In this document: positions 11,978 to 24,834 of the stretch, piece by piece
Numbering within the stretch: the first letter of the stretch is position 1
Layout: every line of letters starts with the position of its first letter
Origin: Brassica napus
Taxonomy: Eukaryota; Streptophyta; Magnoliopsida; Brassicales; Brassicaceae
Length of the DNA: 64,000 nt
Assembly: GCF_020379485.1 (NCBI RefSeq)
Contig: NC_063446.1
Coordinates: 13,997,597 to 14,061,596 of the forward strand
Direction of reading: 5' to 3'
Translations under genes and position numbers: made by a program
Notes under the pieces: generated by a model
Database searches by the model: none
Seen by the model: only the letters and a program-made list of their open reading frames with translations
What the model was told of the DNA's origin: nothing

Positions 11978-13039
11978 CTAGAGAAAGCGAGAAGACTTCC
12001 CTTTTTTAGCAAACTGATCATCACCATCACCATCACCATCACCATCATCATCCTCATCATCATGATCACTAGATAAATTGAGTCGCAGAGCTGAAGAAGA
12101 AGAAGCACCCATTTCGCCACGTGGCAACACCCAAGACTCTTCTTGTTGATTATTGTCATTATTACCACATTCCATATTCACCCCAAAGAGCCTTAGTCTC
12201 TTACCCGCCATAGAAGGAGGAGGAAGCGGATGCAATATCACCGGAGTTAATCTCCCGGGAACTACAGGTACTGACTCAATAACCAACGGCTCTGATCCAA
12301 CAATGCTTCTTTGGTCAAACTGTGAGCCGCCCGTGTAGTAACACCTTCCAGCTAAATTCCCATAACCATACCCTACAAACTCTTGACCATGATTGTTATT
12401 ATAATACGAACGTTGGTGGTTCAAGCTCCGGTGAATGGGAACGGTATTATATTCCGGCAATGGATGGAATCTGTTGAAACATTGAGAAGTGGTCGGAAGA
12501 TTGAAGTTAAAACCGAAGTTACCAAACCGATTATGTGTTTGAACGACGGTCATCATGTTGGGTCTATGCCTCCAATCGATGTATAGTTTCAATCTTTTGG
12601 ACTCATCTCCGATCCCTCGCTGGAAAGAGACGATGTCTCCAGCGTCGAGCTTTTTCTCTTTGACGAAACGGCTCCATCCTTTGGTTATCACGTAGCTCTG
12701 GCTAGAGTTCCAGTACGAGTAACGGAATCTCCACATCTTGCCGTTTCTGTCTTGGAAATTCAACAGCGTGCCGTTTTGGTTGTTTGATGAGTCTAGTGGA
12801 AAATACCTCTCCGCGTGTTGTTTAGGTATTACTAGTCGGTTGAGTTTTCCGACATCGCTTGGTGTTACCACTTTGTCGAACATGTGTTCTTTCTCCGGCT
12901 GCGGTATCGTCATCATCATCGGGAAGTTGCTGTCGTTTCCGGTTCCGGAGCTACTGCTTGCTCCGATGTTGGAGTTTAATTCTTTGTCTCTGTCTTGTTC
13001 TTGGTCGGAGTTTGTTGCCGGAGCTAAGGATAGATCCAT
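11978..13039 (-). CDS. NGA3: B3-domain transcription factor NGATHA3, C-terminus frameshifted
   Basis: RAV/NGATHA-clade repressor that limits lateral organ growth and promotes style development. Single coding exon, 353 residues. The B3 DNA-binding domain spans about residues 51-157 ([20 protein letters not shown] through LYIDWRHRP). A conserved NGA motif follows ([16 protein letters not shown]), then the RLFGV repression motif at 283-287 and a low-complexity acidic run (about 328-341, encoded by a GAT/GGT repeat). The protein ends KKGKSSRFL. Directly downstream, in another frame, CTT TCT CTA GAC TTT AAT CCA TGA would encode LSLDFNP. Arabidopsis NGA3 ends LSLNFNP in frame (from memory), so a net +2 shift near 11,985 replaces the last seven residues. 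The B3 domain is intact and the gene is probably functional. Neighbour order matches At1g01030. Confidence 0.93.
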   Translation of the reverse strand: MDLSLAPATNSDQEQDRDKELNSNIGASSSSGTGNDSNFPMMMTIPQPEKEHMFDKVVTPSDVGKLNRLVIPKQHAERYFPLDSSNNQNGTLLNFQDRNGKMWRFRYSYWNSSQSYVITKGWSRFVKEKKLDAGDIVSFQRGIGDESKRLKLYIDWRHRPNMMTVVQTHNRFGNFGFNFNLPTTSQCFNRFHPLPEYNTVPIHRSLNHQRSYYNNNHGQEFVGYGYGNLAGRCYYTGGSQFDQRSIVGSEPLVIESVPVVPGRLTPVILHPLPPPSMAGKRLRLFGVNMECGNNDNNQQEESWVLPRGEMGASSSSALRLNLSSDHDDEDDDGDGDGDGDDQFAKKGKSSRFL

Positions 13040-16000
13040 GAGATGGAGAAACCTTGATTTATAAGATGGTTTCTTGAATCAAAATTGAACCTTCTTTGTT
13101 GTTGTTCTTGCCAAACTCTTGCTACTCTTGTCTTGAGATTTTTGACTTGGGTCTTAATTAGTGTTTCTTCATCAAGATTACTCTTTCTTCCTTTTTCTTG
13201 AGATGGGTCTTAGTGAATCTTCATGAAGGATAAACATCTCTCTTGTTGTTCTAGTTGAACTGAATTGTTGATGTTGTTGTTCATAGTCATCGCTGCTGAT
13301 AGGTGAACTCGAGATCTTCAACATACATATTAGATACATGGTATTTAATTAATGACCAAACGAAACGAAAATCCAACCACACAATTATAAAAGGGGGTAT
13401 AGATGAAGAAGAAAATTAAAGTTCTGGCCGGTGTGGTCTCACCTTATAATATAAGAGAGAGAGAGAGATGCTGAACTTGAAATTTTCTTTTCTCTTCTTG
13501 GTTCGGTTGGTTCTTTCCTTTTCTTCTTTGACCAAAAAAAATTAGAGGAATATGAAAACCCTAGAATCGAAACCAAACTGTATATATAAATTATCTTCTC
13601 GTTGATGACTCTCAAATGAAACCAATGAAAGAGAAAAATTAAAGCCAATCGGGACTTGGAACTCAAATTGCGTTCTTACCAAACTAGAGGATCTCTCTTT
13701 CTATCTCTTTAGAGGATGGAGGAAAAATGGTGGCTTGAGATTAGTTCTTAACAGAGTTTCAAGGCTTAGCGAGAGAGAGAGATATTAGTACCGTGTATTG
13801 CGTAGGGGCCCATGAATGATATGGTTCGGGTCATGTGAGCTTCTTGTCCTTTTCATTAGGCTTCGAGTTGGCTCTTTATACTGAAATTTCAAATATGTAC
13901 ATGCGTTTGTCGTTGTCCACGAAGTGCTATAACTATTGTTCGAGATTCCGTTAATCTTCTCTTTTTGTATTAGACTGAGTATTTTTTTTTTTTTTTTGTA
14001 TTATTGTTGTGGAAAAATCAAGCGATTTGGTATTTGTATTAAAATTTTGTTTTAGTGACAAATTGTTGTTCTTTTGCACTAATTAAAGAAATTTGAGTCT
14101 ATGTTTAAATTTTGTAAGTTGGCACTTAGCACTAGTGAAAGTGGTCTCTGTTTATATATGTATAGATTCCTGTTTATATATATGTATATATTACACATCA
14201 GAAAATGAATACACATTTGTCACTATAGATAAATAATTTATAAAACAATATAAACATATGCATGCACGCATTTGATCACATTAAATTAATTGTAACCCTC
14301 ACCTACTACTACTCCAGTTGTTGGCATCACGTCATGATTCCTTAAACATGTGTATGCTTAATATGATTTTTTTTTTCACAAAGAACCCTGACAAAGAAAC
14401 TATATATGTGATCCAAGCAATCAAACCATTTTCTGAAAACATTTCACTTGCGTTTAAACAAAGAAAAAAAGTGTATCTTATGAAATAAAACATGGCCCAT
14501 ATTATGAAAATACGCTAGTTAATAAAACATATGCTGACTAACCATAACTTTTTTTTTTGGTTGTTCATGTATATATATTATGATTATTATCTAATAACGT
14601 TCATCGATCATCGACTTCTGCCATATCAGTAAACTATGTAGTCCGTTTTGTCGATCATCCAATTGATAATTTGATCGATTAGGTTAAAACGGTGTACTGT
14701 TGAACCATAAATACAACAAAAAGAAAGAAAAAAAAACTCAATGAAACATGTATAATATTGAGGGATTATGTAAATAATATCCACTGTTAATGGTTCTAAC
14801 CGCTCAGCACGCAATACTGTCGATTTACTTAATCATGCCAATGAAAATCAGTGATGAATAGGAGTAATACTATAATAACTCTTAATGTTATTTTAAACTT
14901 TGTTTAGCGATATATTGTCAGAGTGAGTCACGTGGATTTCAGTCTAATGAGGAATTAAGTAATGAAGATTTGACTTCTATGTAAGAAAAAATGTAACTAG
15001 CTTTAAAAAAATGTAACTAATTTCTCAAATTAATTATGCAATTATAGTTTACATATCACAAGGGGGAAGTAGGTTTGGTTGCTGATATGTCCATGTTTTT
15101 GTGGTCCAAAGTTTCATACGTATACATTAATCACAAAGAAAACATGATTAATCACGTTGTTAAAAAAACATGATTAATCACATACGTAAATGTGTCCGAT
15201 TTAATATCATCTCTCAAATAATATGTCAATCTCTAATCTCTAGCGTTTTTCATACATTAGTTAAAATTAGAATATATGGTTAAGTATGAGATGTATGGTG
15301 TGCGCATATGGTTTGAATAACATGGTTAAAGTTGGATTGAAAGGGGAAGCAAACATAAACGACAAGGGTAGCGAGAAGGTGAAGTGTTACGATTTCACAA
15401 CAGTAAACATGAAATAGAGTAAGGACCACTTCTCACTACTCTCTCACTAGAGTTTGTCACAAGCATCCTCACATTTTTTGTACCCCCACACTTCCCGATC
15501 TCTTTCACACCTATTTTCTTTATTAATAATTAGTATTTGCATGTGTTACAAAAAAAATTAGTATTTGCATATTTTGTGTATGTGTTGTGTATGTGTTTTT
15601 TTATCAACTTGGAAGATCTTGAGCCATTGGGACTTTTATATATAATTTTAAGGTTCTACACAACGTATTACGTACTGTCATGTAGCCATAGAGAAACTAT
15701 AAGAACCTGGTCCTTTTTTAAAGCCGCCCTGTAAAAAAAAACTAAGGTATGTGATGTAGTTGGGCTTAATTCTCATAAATACTTTACTGTTAACATATTT
15801 TAACTATCATTAATATTAAATTTGCGAAAGAATTTAAAATTATTTTAAATATAGTAAATATGAGTTGACCTCAACTTTCTAATAAATGTATATAAAACAA
15901 AATATAAAATTTAATAAATAAAAGTTGGGCAAAATCTTAAAAGTATCATATTTTATGTTTTGTCGCTGCATATATATGTTGACCAAAAAAAAAGTTACTA

Positions 16001-16675
16001 ATATATGAGCGTATATATAGTCATAGAGAGATGGATCGTTATCAGCAGTAGGGGAAGAATAGAGTCCATTTGCATGGAGCAGGTGTATGTGATGTTGATG
16101 ATGGCAACTGTCATGTGTGCCCCCAAGTGTAGGAGACTTAATTAGTTTAAATTATATACATACATGCACAATTCTAATCACCTCCAAACGAGCATATTTA
16201 ATATATCTAAAATAATTTTATACTACGTACATGCTTCAAGCTGATTAGAGTTTCATAAATAGTCGATTTATTTAGTGTTGTAGTTGGAGATGATAATTAG
16301 ATTTCAATACCAAACATCAAATTTGATGTAATTATTTTACCAAAAAAAATGTTGATGTAATTTCAACAAAAAAATTTGGTGTTTTGAAGTTATCTTTAGA
16401 GCTAAACATTAAAAATAAAACGAGACAAGTGGTGGGCTACATAAAAACAAACCCTAATCACCAAGCTCTCCTTTATTCGTTTACGATTTAAAAACAAACA
16501 AAAAACTTATGAATTATATGGTAAATCTTACTCGAAAGAACATTTTCTTGATATTGATTAATTTTCATCACACCCAGAAAATAGAAATATGAAGTTCTAA
16601 ACTGAGATATGGGAAAATTATATAAAATGAAATGTAGATGGATAGAGTCGTCCCACACTTTTGGTCCACAATGAA
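13040..16675. other. NGA3 5' UTR and upstream region
   Basis: The first 700 bp contain GA-rich tracts, a likely 5'-UTR intron (donor AGGTGAGA on minus near 13,442; candidate acceptor near 13,300) and a short upstream ORF (13,666-13,439) of doubtful meaning. The rest is AT-rich without coding potential. In Arabidopsis this space separates divergent NGA3 and DCL1. No DCL1 5' sequence was recognised. Confidence 0.5.
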
Positions 16676-16680
16676 TACCG

Positions 16681-16840
16681 TCTAGGAACCTTATTTTACT
16701 ATCATAGGACAACTGATATTTGTAAAGAATAATAAGAACATAAATCAAAGTTGCAATATCGAAATAAAAGAATAAAGAGAATTGCAGAGTCGAGAAGGTT
16801 AATCTATTTCCTTAAATCTTTAAACTCCCCGTAGTGTGAC
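16681..16840 (-). repeat. 3' LTR, left part (interrupted by CACTA)
   Basis: Matches 27,458-27,619 with scattered substitutions. The homology stops at gtagtgtgac, where the CACTA begins, and resumes at 24,083. Confidence 0.75.
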
Positions 16841-16859
16841 CACTACAAGAAAACATATT

Positions 16860-17210
16860 TTTTACGAGGGCGGTATTCGCTGTAAATTCGTCGTAATAGG
16901 GGCTTTACGACGAATTAACATCGATACGCGTTTCATTGTTAAACGCTTGTCGTAACGGAGGTTTCGTCGTAAAGTCCTAGTTACGTTTACGAGGAAGTCA
17001 ATTCCTCGTAAAGCGGAAGGAAACTATTCGTCGTAATGCCCTCGTAAATGACGATGTAAATACCTCGTAATAGTTCGTTGTAAAAACCACGTAAGGCTTC
17101 CACGTAAAGTCGATGTAAACTTTACGAGGACTTTACAACGACTCCATGTAAATTCTTCGTAAACGTTACGAGGACTTAACGTGGAATTTTACAACGAATT
17201 TACATCTCCA
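16860..17210. repeat. CACTA left subterminal repeat array
   Basis: Many direct and inverted copies of a 9-11-bp unit such as ttacgacgaa, acgaggaagt and cgtcgtaa. In En/Spm elements such arrays are the binding sites of the TnpA-type protein. Confidence 0.8.
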
Positions 17211-17393
17211 TATTTAAAATATTAATTAATTATAATAATTATATAAATTTTATAAAACAATAATTTTAAAATTTAAAATATTTGAAATAAAATTAAATAT
17301 GAAACCAAATAATTTTTTTAAAAAAACTATAAATTCATTAATTAAATAGAATTTAAATTTTTTATACAAAACAAAAGAAATTAAAAAAGGAAA

Positions 17394-19033
17394 CTAAAGG
17401 CCAACATCATCGTCATCGAAGTAGTTGGCTGAGGGGTTCGGGTCTGTAGACGTTCCTGCTTCGGGATCCGGCTGGCTCATCCCGAGAGCTGCTCGTCTCT
17501 CTGCCAAAGCACTCTGCAAAGTTGGATTTCCCACTGCCATCACATCCAGCAAACCCTCGAGAGAGAGTCCAAACGCTGCTGCTGGGTATCCATGCGAGCC
17601 TGCATCCGGTCGTTGTCCTCGTCCCGTCTCGAATAGTATGACGAAGTCGCCCTTGCAACTTCGTTAACGGAACCTATTCCGACCGTCCTTCCCTTCTTTC
17701 TAGGAGCCACCTATATGTATATATATAAAAACGTATTTAGAGTTAATAATAAAATAAATAAAAAAAATTAAAATTATTAAATTTTACCCCCTCGAAGATC
17801 CGGTCGACCTCTTCGGTTGACAACTTGACGGGTAATCCATCTGCAGACTGTTGGGTAAGTTGCGTCTCTTGCTCTTCAACCCGAGACGCCACAGGGTTGA
17901 AGAGTTTCTCGGATGCAGGATCCACAAAAACTCCATCTGGTGAGGCGTGAGTCATCTTGAATAAGTCCGAGAGAGATGGCAAAACTCTCGTCTTCTCCAA
18001 CTAATAAACAACAATAATAAATAAATTAAATATAATTAATAAATACAAGTTTAAAATAATGAAAATTATAAATTTAAATAAAACTTACAGCTTCGAGACG
18101 AATTCCGGCATGGGGTTTTTGGCCGGTTCTATGAACCATGGGCAAATGGCCATCTTTATCCCTCGTTCTTCGGGAAGCGGAGCAGGAGTTGGCTTTGCGG
18201 ATGGAGCTGGGTTCGTTCCAATAGGTGATGAGGCCATCCCATGCTTCCTTTGTGACCCCGCTCGGCTTCCCCTCATAGCCGTAAATCTCCCACTTGTCCT
18301 TCCAATCGGAGACGGTGTTGCAAAGACGAGTTTTCGCCTTTGCAATAAATTCGCTCTTCACCCTCTCGGTGATTCCTACGGACCAGTTCCACCTTTGCTG
18401 AAAAAAACAAACATTTTAAAAGATTAGAAAAAAAAAATAATTATTTAATTAACAATATAAATATTAATAATATGTAAATATAATTACCGAAAAACATTTA
18501 AACCACGTCGTCTTGACGTGATCGGGAGTCATGGTCCAGTTGGGATAAGGGCCGTCATAATATCCCTTCATCGTCTCTGAAACGCTCCGGCTAACACGGT
18601 TGTTAGCCCCAAACATGCAAATATAACAAATTTGTTAAAAAAATTGATCAAAGATTTTAAATTTAAAATTAATAATTTTATGTACTTACCAATAAGTACC
18701 CGGGGGTCTATCGGGGTCCAGAACGTGTAAACCCTCTCGTCCGGGCTGGGCAAGCAAATCCTCGACGGTGTATCTTGCGAATGGTGCATGAGCTGGCACC
18801 CGCAAATCGGGATGAACTGCAGCCGGTGGGGCAGGCTGATCCGGGGCGACAGGTGGAGCTGGTGGGGGAGGCATCTGAGATGGAAGAGGAGGAGGGGTCA
18901 AAGAAACTCTCCGAGATGTGTGAGAGTCCGGAACTGTCCCGGAAGAAGACGATGGACCGCTAGAGGAAGATCCATCGCCAAAAAAATCCGCATACGTAGG
19001 TGCAGGAGCTGCTGGTCTCGGTCTAGGAGCCAT
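17394..19033 (-). pseudogene. CACTA TNP1-like (PttA/En-Spm family) protein gene, decayed
   Basis: Second gene of the CACTA. Exon blocks lie at 19,033-18,690, about 18,607-18,490, 18,400-18,088, about 18,000-17,790 and 17,712-17,394. The first exon encodes a Pro/Ser-rich leader and ARYTVEDLLAQPGREGL. Later exons encode YYDGPYPNWTMTPDHVKTTW, the KSEFIAKAKTRLCNTVSDWK helix, VTKEAWDGLITYW, and RVLPSLSDLFKMTH, all typical of plant CACTA accessory proteins that bind subterminal repeats. Lesions: the acceptor before the second exon reads gcat instead of gcag, and a 2-bp gain in a CTCTC tract near 17,557-17,568 shifts the last exon, whose intended end (DDDDVGL) remains readable in another frame. Confidence 0.8.
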
Positions 19034-19284
19034 CTAGAAAATTTTAAAAAATTAAATTAATATATATCCTAAACGAATTGTTTAAAATAATTTTCTAAAC
19101 TAATCATCTAAACTAATTCCGTTAACTAATCACCTAAACTAATTCCCTAAACTAATCACCTAAACTAACCACCTAAACTATATAAAAAAAAAAAGATAAA
19201 GAGAGAAAGTTACCTTAGAGGGGGAGAGGAGTTAGGGAGGAAGATACGAGCAGTGCTCGTCTGAAAGACTTCTCCCATATATAT

Positions 19285-19935
19285 AAAAACGGTTTCCTCG
19301 TAACTTCGTCGTAATGTTACGAGGAAGTTACCAGACCCGTGTTTTCGTTTACGACGAAGTTACCAGGCCCGTGTTTTGGTTTACGACGAAGTTACCATGC
19401 CCGTGTTTTTTCATTTACGACAAAGGTACCAGGTCCGTGTTTTTTCATTTACGACGAAGTTACTAGGAAATAGTATTTTATGTTACGACGAATTTACATG
19501 GAAATAATATTTTATGTTACGACGAAGTTACCAGGCCCGTGTTTTTATTTACAACGAATTTACGAGGAAAGTATGAAACCCCGAAAATCAAATCCCTAAA
19601 CCCCAAAGTTATCATCTTTACCATTATCACTCATTCATACTTTCATCCTCTTTATCCAACTAAAACCCTTAACTTCAACAAAATAAAATTTTTTACCTTA
19701 AGAAATAGATATTATACAAGACAACTCATACATTAAGTAACATTACGACGAAGTTACCAGGCCCATGTTTTTTCATTTACGACGAAGTTACCAGGCCCGC
19801 GTTTTTCGATTTACAACGAAATTACGTCGAAACATTGGTTTACGACGAATTTACAAGGCCCACGTTTACGACGAAGTTACCAGGCCCGCGTTTTTCCATT
19901 TACGACGAAATTACGTCGAAACATCGGTTTACGAC
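19285..19935. repeat. Internal CACTA repeat array between the two genes
   Basis: About ten spaced copies of a ttacgacgaagttaccagg-type unit with the spacer cccgtgtttt. They carry the same core as the subterminal arrays but lie in the middle of the element, between the convergent 3' end of the TNP2 gene and the 5' end of the TNP1-like gene. Such a third array may be the promoter and binding region of the TNP1-like gene. That role is inferred. Confidence 0.75.
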
Positions 19936-20250
19936 GATTTTACAACGCTTAACCCTAAACACCGAGAATGAAATCCCTAAACCCCAAAGTCACATATCAT
20001 CTAACATCATATCTCTTCTTCTCTACTACTTTGTGCTCTTTCTCCAACTTGAACTCTAAAACCCTAAAACTCCAAATAATTTTTTTAAAATTAACACAAA
20101 TACATATTATATATAACAACATTTGTTACACATACATTAGGATGGTAAAAAAAACAATATTTCTTTAAACATACGTTACAATAGAGAAATACAACATCAG
20201 AGACATATATTACATCACTCTAAATCGTTTTCGTTCTCATCAATATTACA

Positions 20251-23200
20251 TCACTCTAAATCGTTTTCGTTCTCATCACTATCATTACAATCATCATCGT
20301 CGCTTCTCTCGAACTCGTCTTCACGTGCTTCATCTGTCGCATCTTCGGGAATATCTTCATATTGAAAGTTTTGCGGGTCGATCAAAAGGATTTCATCAGT
20401 TGGTTGTTCTGGTACCTCAACTTCATTGATAGCGTCTTCTTCTTGCAAGGGCGGTTCTTCTCCAGCGACAATGCGTCCACGAGGTGTAATTTGGATAGCA
20501 GCTAACCAGTTTATCCAGGAAGTTCGAAGCCGAGGATAAGGAAGGAAGCTTACTTGCTCGGCTTGTGAAGCTAAAATAAAAGGCTCAAATTTGTTGTATC
20601 TTCTCCCAAAATTGACATCCACAACACCAAATTTGTTATACCGAATCCCTCGGTTCACAACAGGATCGAACCATTCACATTTGAAGAGGACGCATTTTAG
20701 CTTCAATAACCCCAGAAATTCCACTTCAATAATCTCCTGCAAGATCCCGTAAAAGTCTGTTTCACCTTTCACACATATTCCGTAGTTACTCGTTGCCCGA
20801 TGTCTCCCATACTCGTATGTGTGAAAGGTAAATCCTCGTGTGAAATACATAGGTGATGTGGTGACCTTTGCAACTGGACCTTGAACCAATTCGTGAAACC
20901 ATACGGGATAATAAGGATCGTCATAATCAACCTGCAAAAAGCAGTTATTCTTAATTAATATTGAAGTATCAAAACACTTACTTAATTAATCAATGTATGA
21001 GATATATTCTAGGAACTCTTTTCCTCGTACGAACAGTTGGAGAAAAGTAGTATGATGTGAAGTTAGATGTTTCGGCTGTCAAACTTCCCGCAACTATTGA
21101 ACCTTCCACCTTTGCAAGATTTCTTGCTTTCCCCTTCAAATGTTTCATCTGTCGCTCATACGGATACGTCCATCTGTTGTGAACAGGTCCACGAAGCAAT
21201 GCTTCATACGGTAGGTGGACAACTAGATGCTCCATGACGTCAAAAAATGAAGGAGGAAATATCTTCTCCAGGTTGCACAATATGATCGGAATGTTATGAT
21301 GAAGTTGTTCGATGACTTCTTCCTTGAACGTACCTGTGCTGAGATCTCTGAAAAAAGCGCCGATGGCTGTATATTGCAAAAGTAATCAAATTCATAACAT
21401 TTCATAACATATGTATATATATTAACGTTTTATAATTACCTGCAAGTGCTTCATGGACATTTGCTGGAAGGAGCTCGGCAAAAGCAAATGGAAGTAGTCG
21501 TTGCATAAACACACGACAATCATGACTCTTCATTCCGGAGAACTTTTGACCTCGTTCAACACATCTTGACAGATTTGAAACATAACCATCAGGAAACTTA
21601 ACTTCTGATGCAACCCAGTCAAACAAGGTTGTTTTGGCTTCTGATGACAACCGGAAGATGGGAACAGGAACGTTTCCATTGCTCTTGATATGTAACTCAC
21701 TTCTTGAGCAAATATCAGGTAAGTCCATCCTTGACTTTTTGTTATCTTTTGTCTTCCCAGGGGCGTTAAGTAATGTATTCATGATGTTCTCAAAAAAGTT
21801 CTTCTCAATATGCATGACATCCAGATTGTGGCGTAAGAGAAGATCCTTCCAATAGGGTAGCTCCCAAAATATACTCTTCTTATGCCAATTGTGAGACACA
21901 CCATATCCATCAGGCATATTTCCAGGAACATGTCAATTTCCTCCAACTTTAACTGTTTCCTGAGCTCCGTAATAATCAATGTCTGCTTCGATCTGCTGGC
22001 CGGTGAGGTATGGAGGAGGACCGTCTCTGACAATTTTTTTGTGCCGAAACAATGTCTTATTTCTTCTGTACGGATGGGCAAGTGGAAGAAAGCGACGATG
22101 ACAGTCAAACCAACAACTCTTCCTACCATTCTTCAGTTGAAAAGCATGCGTCGATCCAAGACAATATGGACAAGATAATCTTCCATGTGTTGTCCAGCCA
22201 GACAACATCCCATAAGCAGGGAAATCACTTATCGTCCACAGCAGAACTGCTCGCATCGTAAAATTGTTTTTCAAGGAACAATCGTACGTCCTCACCCCTT
22301 CTGGCCACAATTGTTTTAGCTCTTCTATCAACGGTTGAAGAAAAACATCAAGAGACCGTTTTGGATGCTTCGGCCCAGGGATTAATATGGTCAAAAATAG
22401 AAATTCTTGTTCCATGCACATATCCGGCGGTAAATTGTACGGCGTAAGAATGACTGGCCACAAAGAATATTGTCTACCAGACATTCCAAATGGACTAATC
22501 TATCGGTGCATAACCCAAGATAGACATTCCGAATATTTGTAGCAAAATCTGCGTGTACCTTGTTGAAATGTTTCCACGCTCTTGCGTCTGATCGATGTGT
22601 AACCTCACCATCTCTCTGAACATGTTCCGCATGCCACCTCATCGATGCAGCTGTCCTCTCAGATTGATATAATCTTTTCAATCTGTCTGTAATTGGTAGG
22701 TACCACATCCTTTGGTACGGTACCCTATTCCTCCCACGGCCTTGCGGTTTGAATGGTGGTTTTTTACAGAATCGACATTCTTCTAACTTGTCATCTTCTT
22801 TCCAGTAGATCATGCAGTTGTCGATGCAAACATCAATCATCTCCGAAGGCAACCCAAGACTATAAACCAATTTCTGAATCTCATAATAAGATTCAGCAGA
22901 CACGTTGTCTTCTGGCAAATACTCTTTAAACAACTCCGTCCATGCATCCATGCAATTCTCAGGTAAATTATGATCCGTTTTAATATTCATCATCCTAGCT
23001 GCTAGAGACAATTTAGAGAGACCTTCTCTACAACCAGTGTAGATTGGTTGATTTGCAGCATCTAGCATTTCATAAAACCTTTTTGCATCCAAATTAGGTT
23101 CTTCTACATTTCCAATTCCATCAGCTATTGTTGTAGTTGTTTCTAAAAATGCATCACTAATCATATCTTGAACCCTATCATGATCTACCATCTGCTCATG

Positions 23201-23575
23201 ATCTTGATGATAATTATATTCATTATGCAAATGATTCGGTTCTTCACTATGATGACCATCCTCAAAATTATTATTACTACTACTAGCTTCATTTCCCCCA
23301 TAACCCTCTCCATGTTGATACCAAATGTAGTACTGTGGTGTAAATCCTCTGTTTACTAAATGCTTCCATACAGTTTCACTACGTGCAAATTTTGAATTCT
23401 TGCATTTCCGACAGGGGCAGAACATCTTACCGCTTTCCTGTGTGATCGGTGTACAGCCCGCCTGGTGCATGAATGTCTCTAGCCCGCTCAGAAATGCGTT
23501 CGTCACCCTCCCGTCGGAATCTTTGTGCAAATACATCCAACTCCGTAACTCGTAAATACTACCACCACCGGCCAT
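20251..23575 (-). pseudogene. CACTA TNP2-like transposase gene, decayed
   Basis: Encodes the En/Spm-type transposase that would cut and join element ends. It starts MAGGGSIYELRSWMYLH with a transposase-associated zinc domain (CPCRKCKN and a distal HLVNRGF). The Tnp2 core follows (LGLCTD near 22,500; CPYCLGSTHAFQL; LLRHNLDVMHIEKNFFEN), then a DUF4218-like segment (HNRWTYPYERQMKHLKG) and a DUF4216-like segment (20,937-20,570) with an acidic tail. Lesions: a 1-nt frameshift at about 22,496-22,502, a TGG-to-TGA stop at 21,933-21,935, and loss of the region normally between RTRKRVPR and the DUF4216 part. A spliced intron (21,439-21,367) is intact. No functional full-length product is expected. Confidence 0.85.
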
Positions 23576-23714
23576 TTTTTTCTTAGATTTTTTTTTGAAA
23601 TCTTTTTTTTTCTGATTTTTTTTTCGAATTTTTTTTTCTCCTGTTTATGTGTTGTGAGGAAGAGAGTTGTGAGAAATGACATATATATAGAGAAATTTTC
23701 GAGTTGGGTAGTTG

Positions 23715-24070
23715 AAATATAACAACGATTTTACAAGGAATATTTTACATGGATTTTACATGGTTTTAACATATTATTTACAACGACTTTACGACGAAAT
23801 TAGGTAAGTTAAAACACATTGAATACACGTTTTCACCTAAATATCACGGTAACATGCTTCGTTGTAATGTCGATGTAATGATTACGACGTATTTCTCATT
23901 CCACGTACATTCGTCGTAAACTTACATGGAGTTTACGACGAAATCAGTTCGTCGTAAATTTACATGGCGTTTACGACGAAAGTTAGATTCCTCGTAATTT
24001 CGTTGTAAAGACCATGTAAATTTACGCGAAATATTTTTGTCGTAAATGTTTGTTGTTATGAGCACGTTTT
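23715..24070. repeat. CACTA right subterminal repeat array
   Basis: Dense ttacgacgaa/ttcgtcgtaa and acatggagttt units in both orientations up to the right TIR, mirroring the left array. Confidence 0.8.
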
Positions 24071-24082
24071 CTTGTAGTGGAC

Positions 24083-24834
24083 GGTTTCATAGCACTCAGA
24101 TTCCCAGGATACAACTGCATCATTGTTTATGTTTACCATCACCGAAAAACAGAATCTATCGAACATATTTCTGTGATGTACTCTCAGACTCAAAAAATAA
24201 AAAATAACTATTCAAGTGGAGGATCATGGTTTTTTCGTTGTTGATCGTATATCTCTTTTACAATATGGAGACTTGAATTATATAAGCTTCTTCCAAAGCA
24301 ATAACAAAAGAAAACGTACGCACTAATTATCATAATTAGTTTGGACCCATGACTATCAAAGTCAGAAAACGTTTCTTTGCTATCAATGAAAAGATATAAA
24401 TGATTCTTTCATTCACTTTTAAATTTGGTCAAAAATATTAAAGAATATTAGACTAGACAAAATCTTAAATCCAATCCCAATTCCAAACCCGAATCTGATA
24501 TCAAACTTGGTTTAATCCATTTCAGTTTGATACACAAATATTTACGTGGGCATATCTTTTCACTATTATACCATAGTATAACCATTTTATTACTTCTCCA
24601 TATTTTTATGTAGGACATTTACTATTTTCTTAAACATAGTCAAATTGCCAAGCTCTACAAGCTTTCAAAGTCAATGACTTTGGACCAACATTTCTCATTC
24701 AAACCAACTCTGATTTTGACATAAAGTTACACTACTTCATAGTGTCAAACATTCAGTTATTCCGACGAACGTCTTCGTCCGGAAACTTATCGAAAAATGG
24801 TCTTAAACCATTTCGTCAAAAATGAGTTCTAACA
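24083..24834 (-). repeat. 3' LTR, right part
   Basis: Continues the LTR after the CACTA and matches 27,617-28,350. The partner lacks about 17 bp near 28,255 (the taaagttacactac stretch). It ends at the CA/TG boundary at 24,833-24,834 next to the PPT. Confidence 0.75.

Larger units (their letters stand above)
16841..24079 (-). mobile_element. CACTA (En/Spm) transposon, 7.2 kb
   Basis: Perfect terminal inverted repeats CACTACAAGAAAAC (16,841) and its complement at 24,079, flanked by the 3-bp TSD GAC (16,838-16,840 and 24,080-24,082). The unduplicated site survives in the other LTR (gtagtgtgacgg near 27,612), confirming both ends. Subterminal regions carry dense copies of a TTACGACGAA/ACGAGGAA-type motif in both orientations, as expected for transposase binding. 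Two minus-strand genes lie inside: a TNP2-like transposase and a PttA/En-Spm TNP1-like protein. Both carry disabling lesions. Confidence 0.95.

Noticed and set aside
12153..13064. Several plus-strand ORFs across NGA3
   Set aside because: Antisense shadows of the B3 gene with no protein features.
19765..20059. ORFs with repeated YDE/TTK peptides
   Set aside because: Translation of the CACTA repeat array, not a gene.
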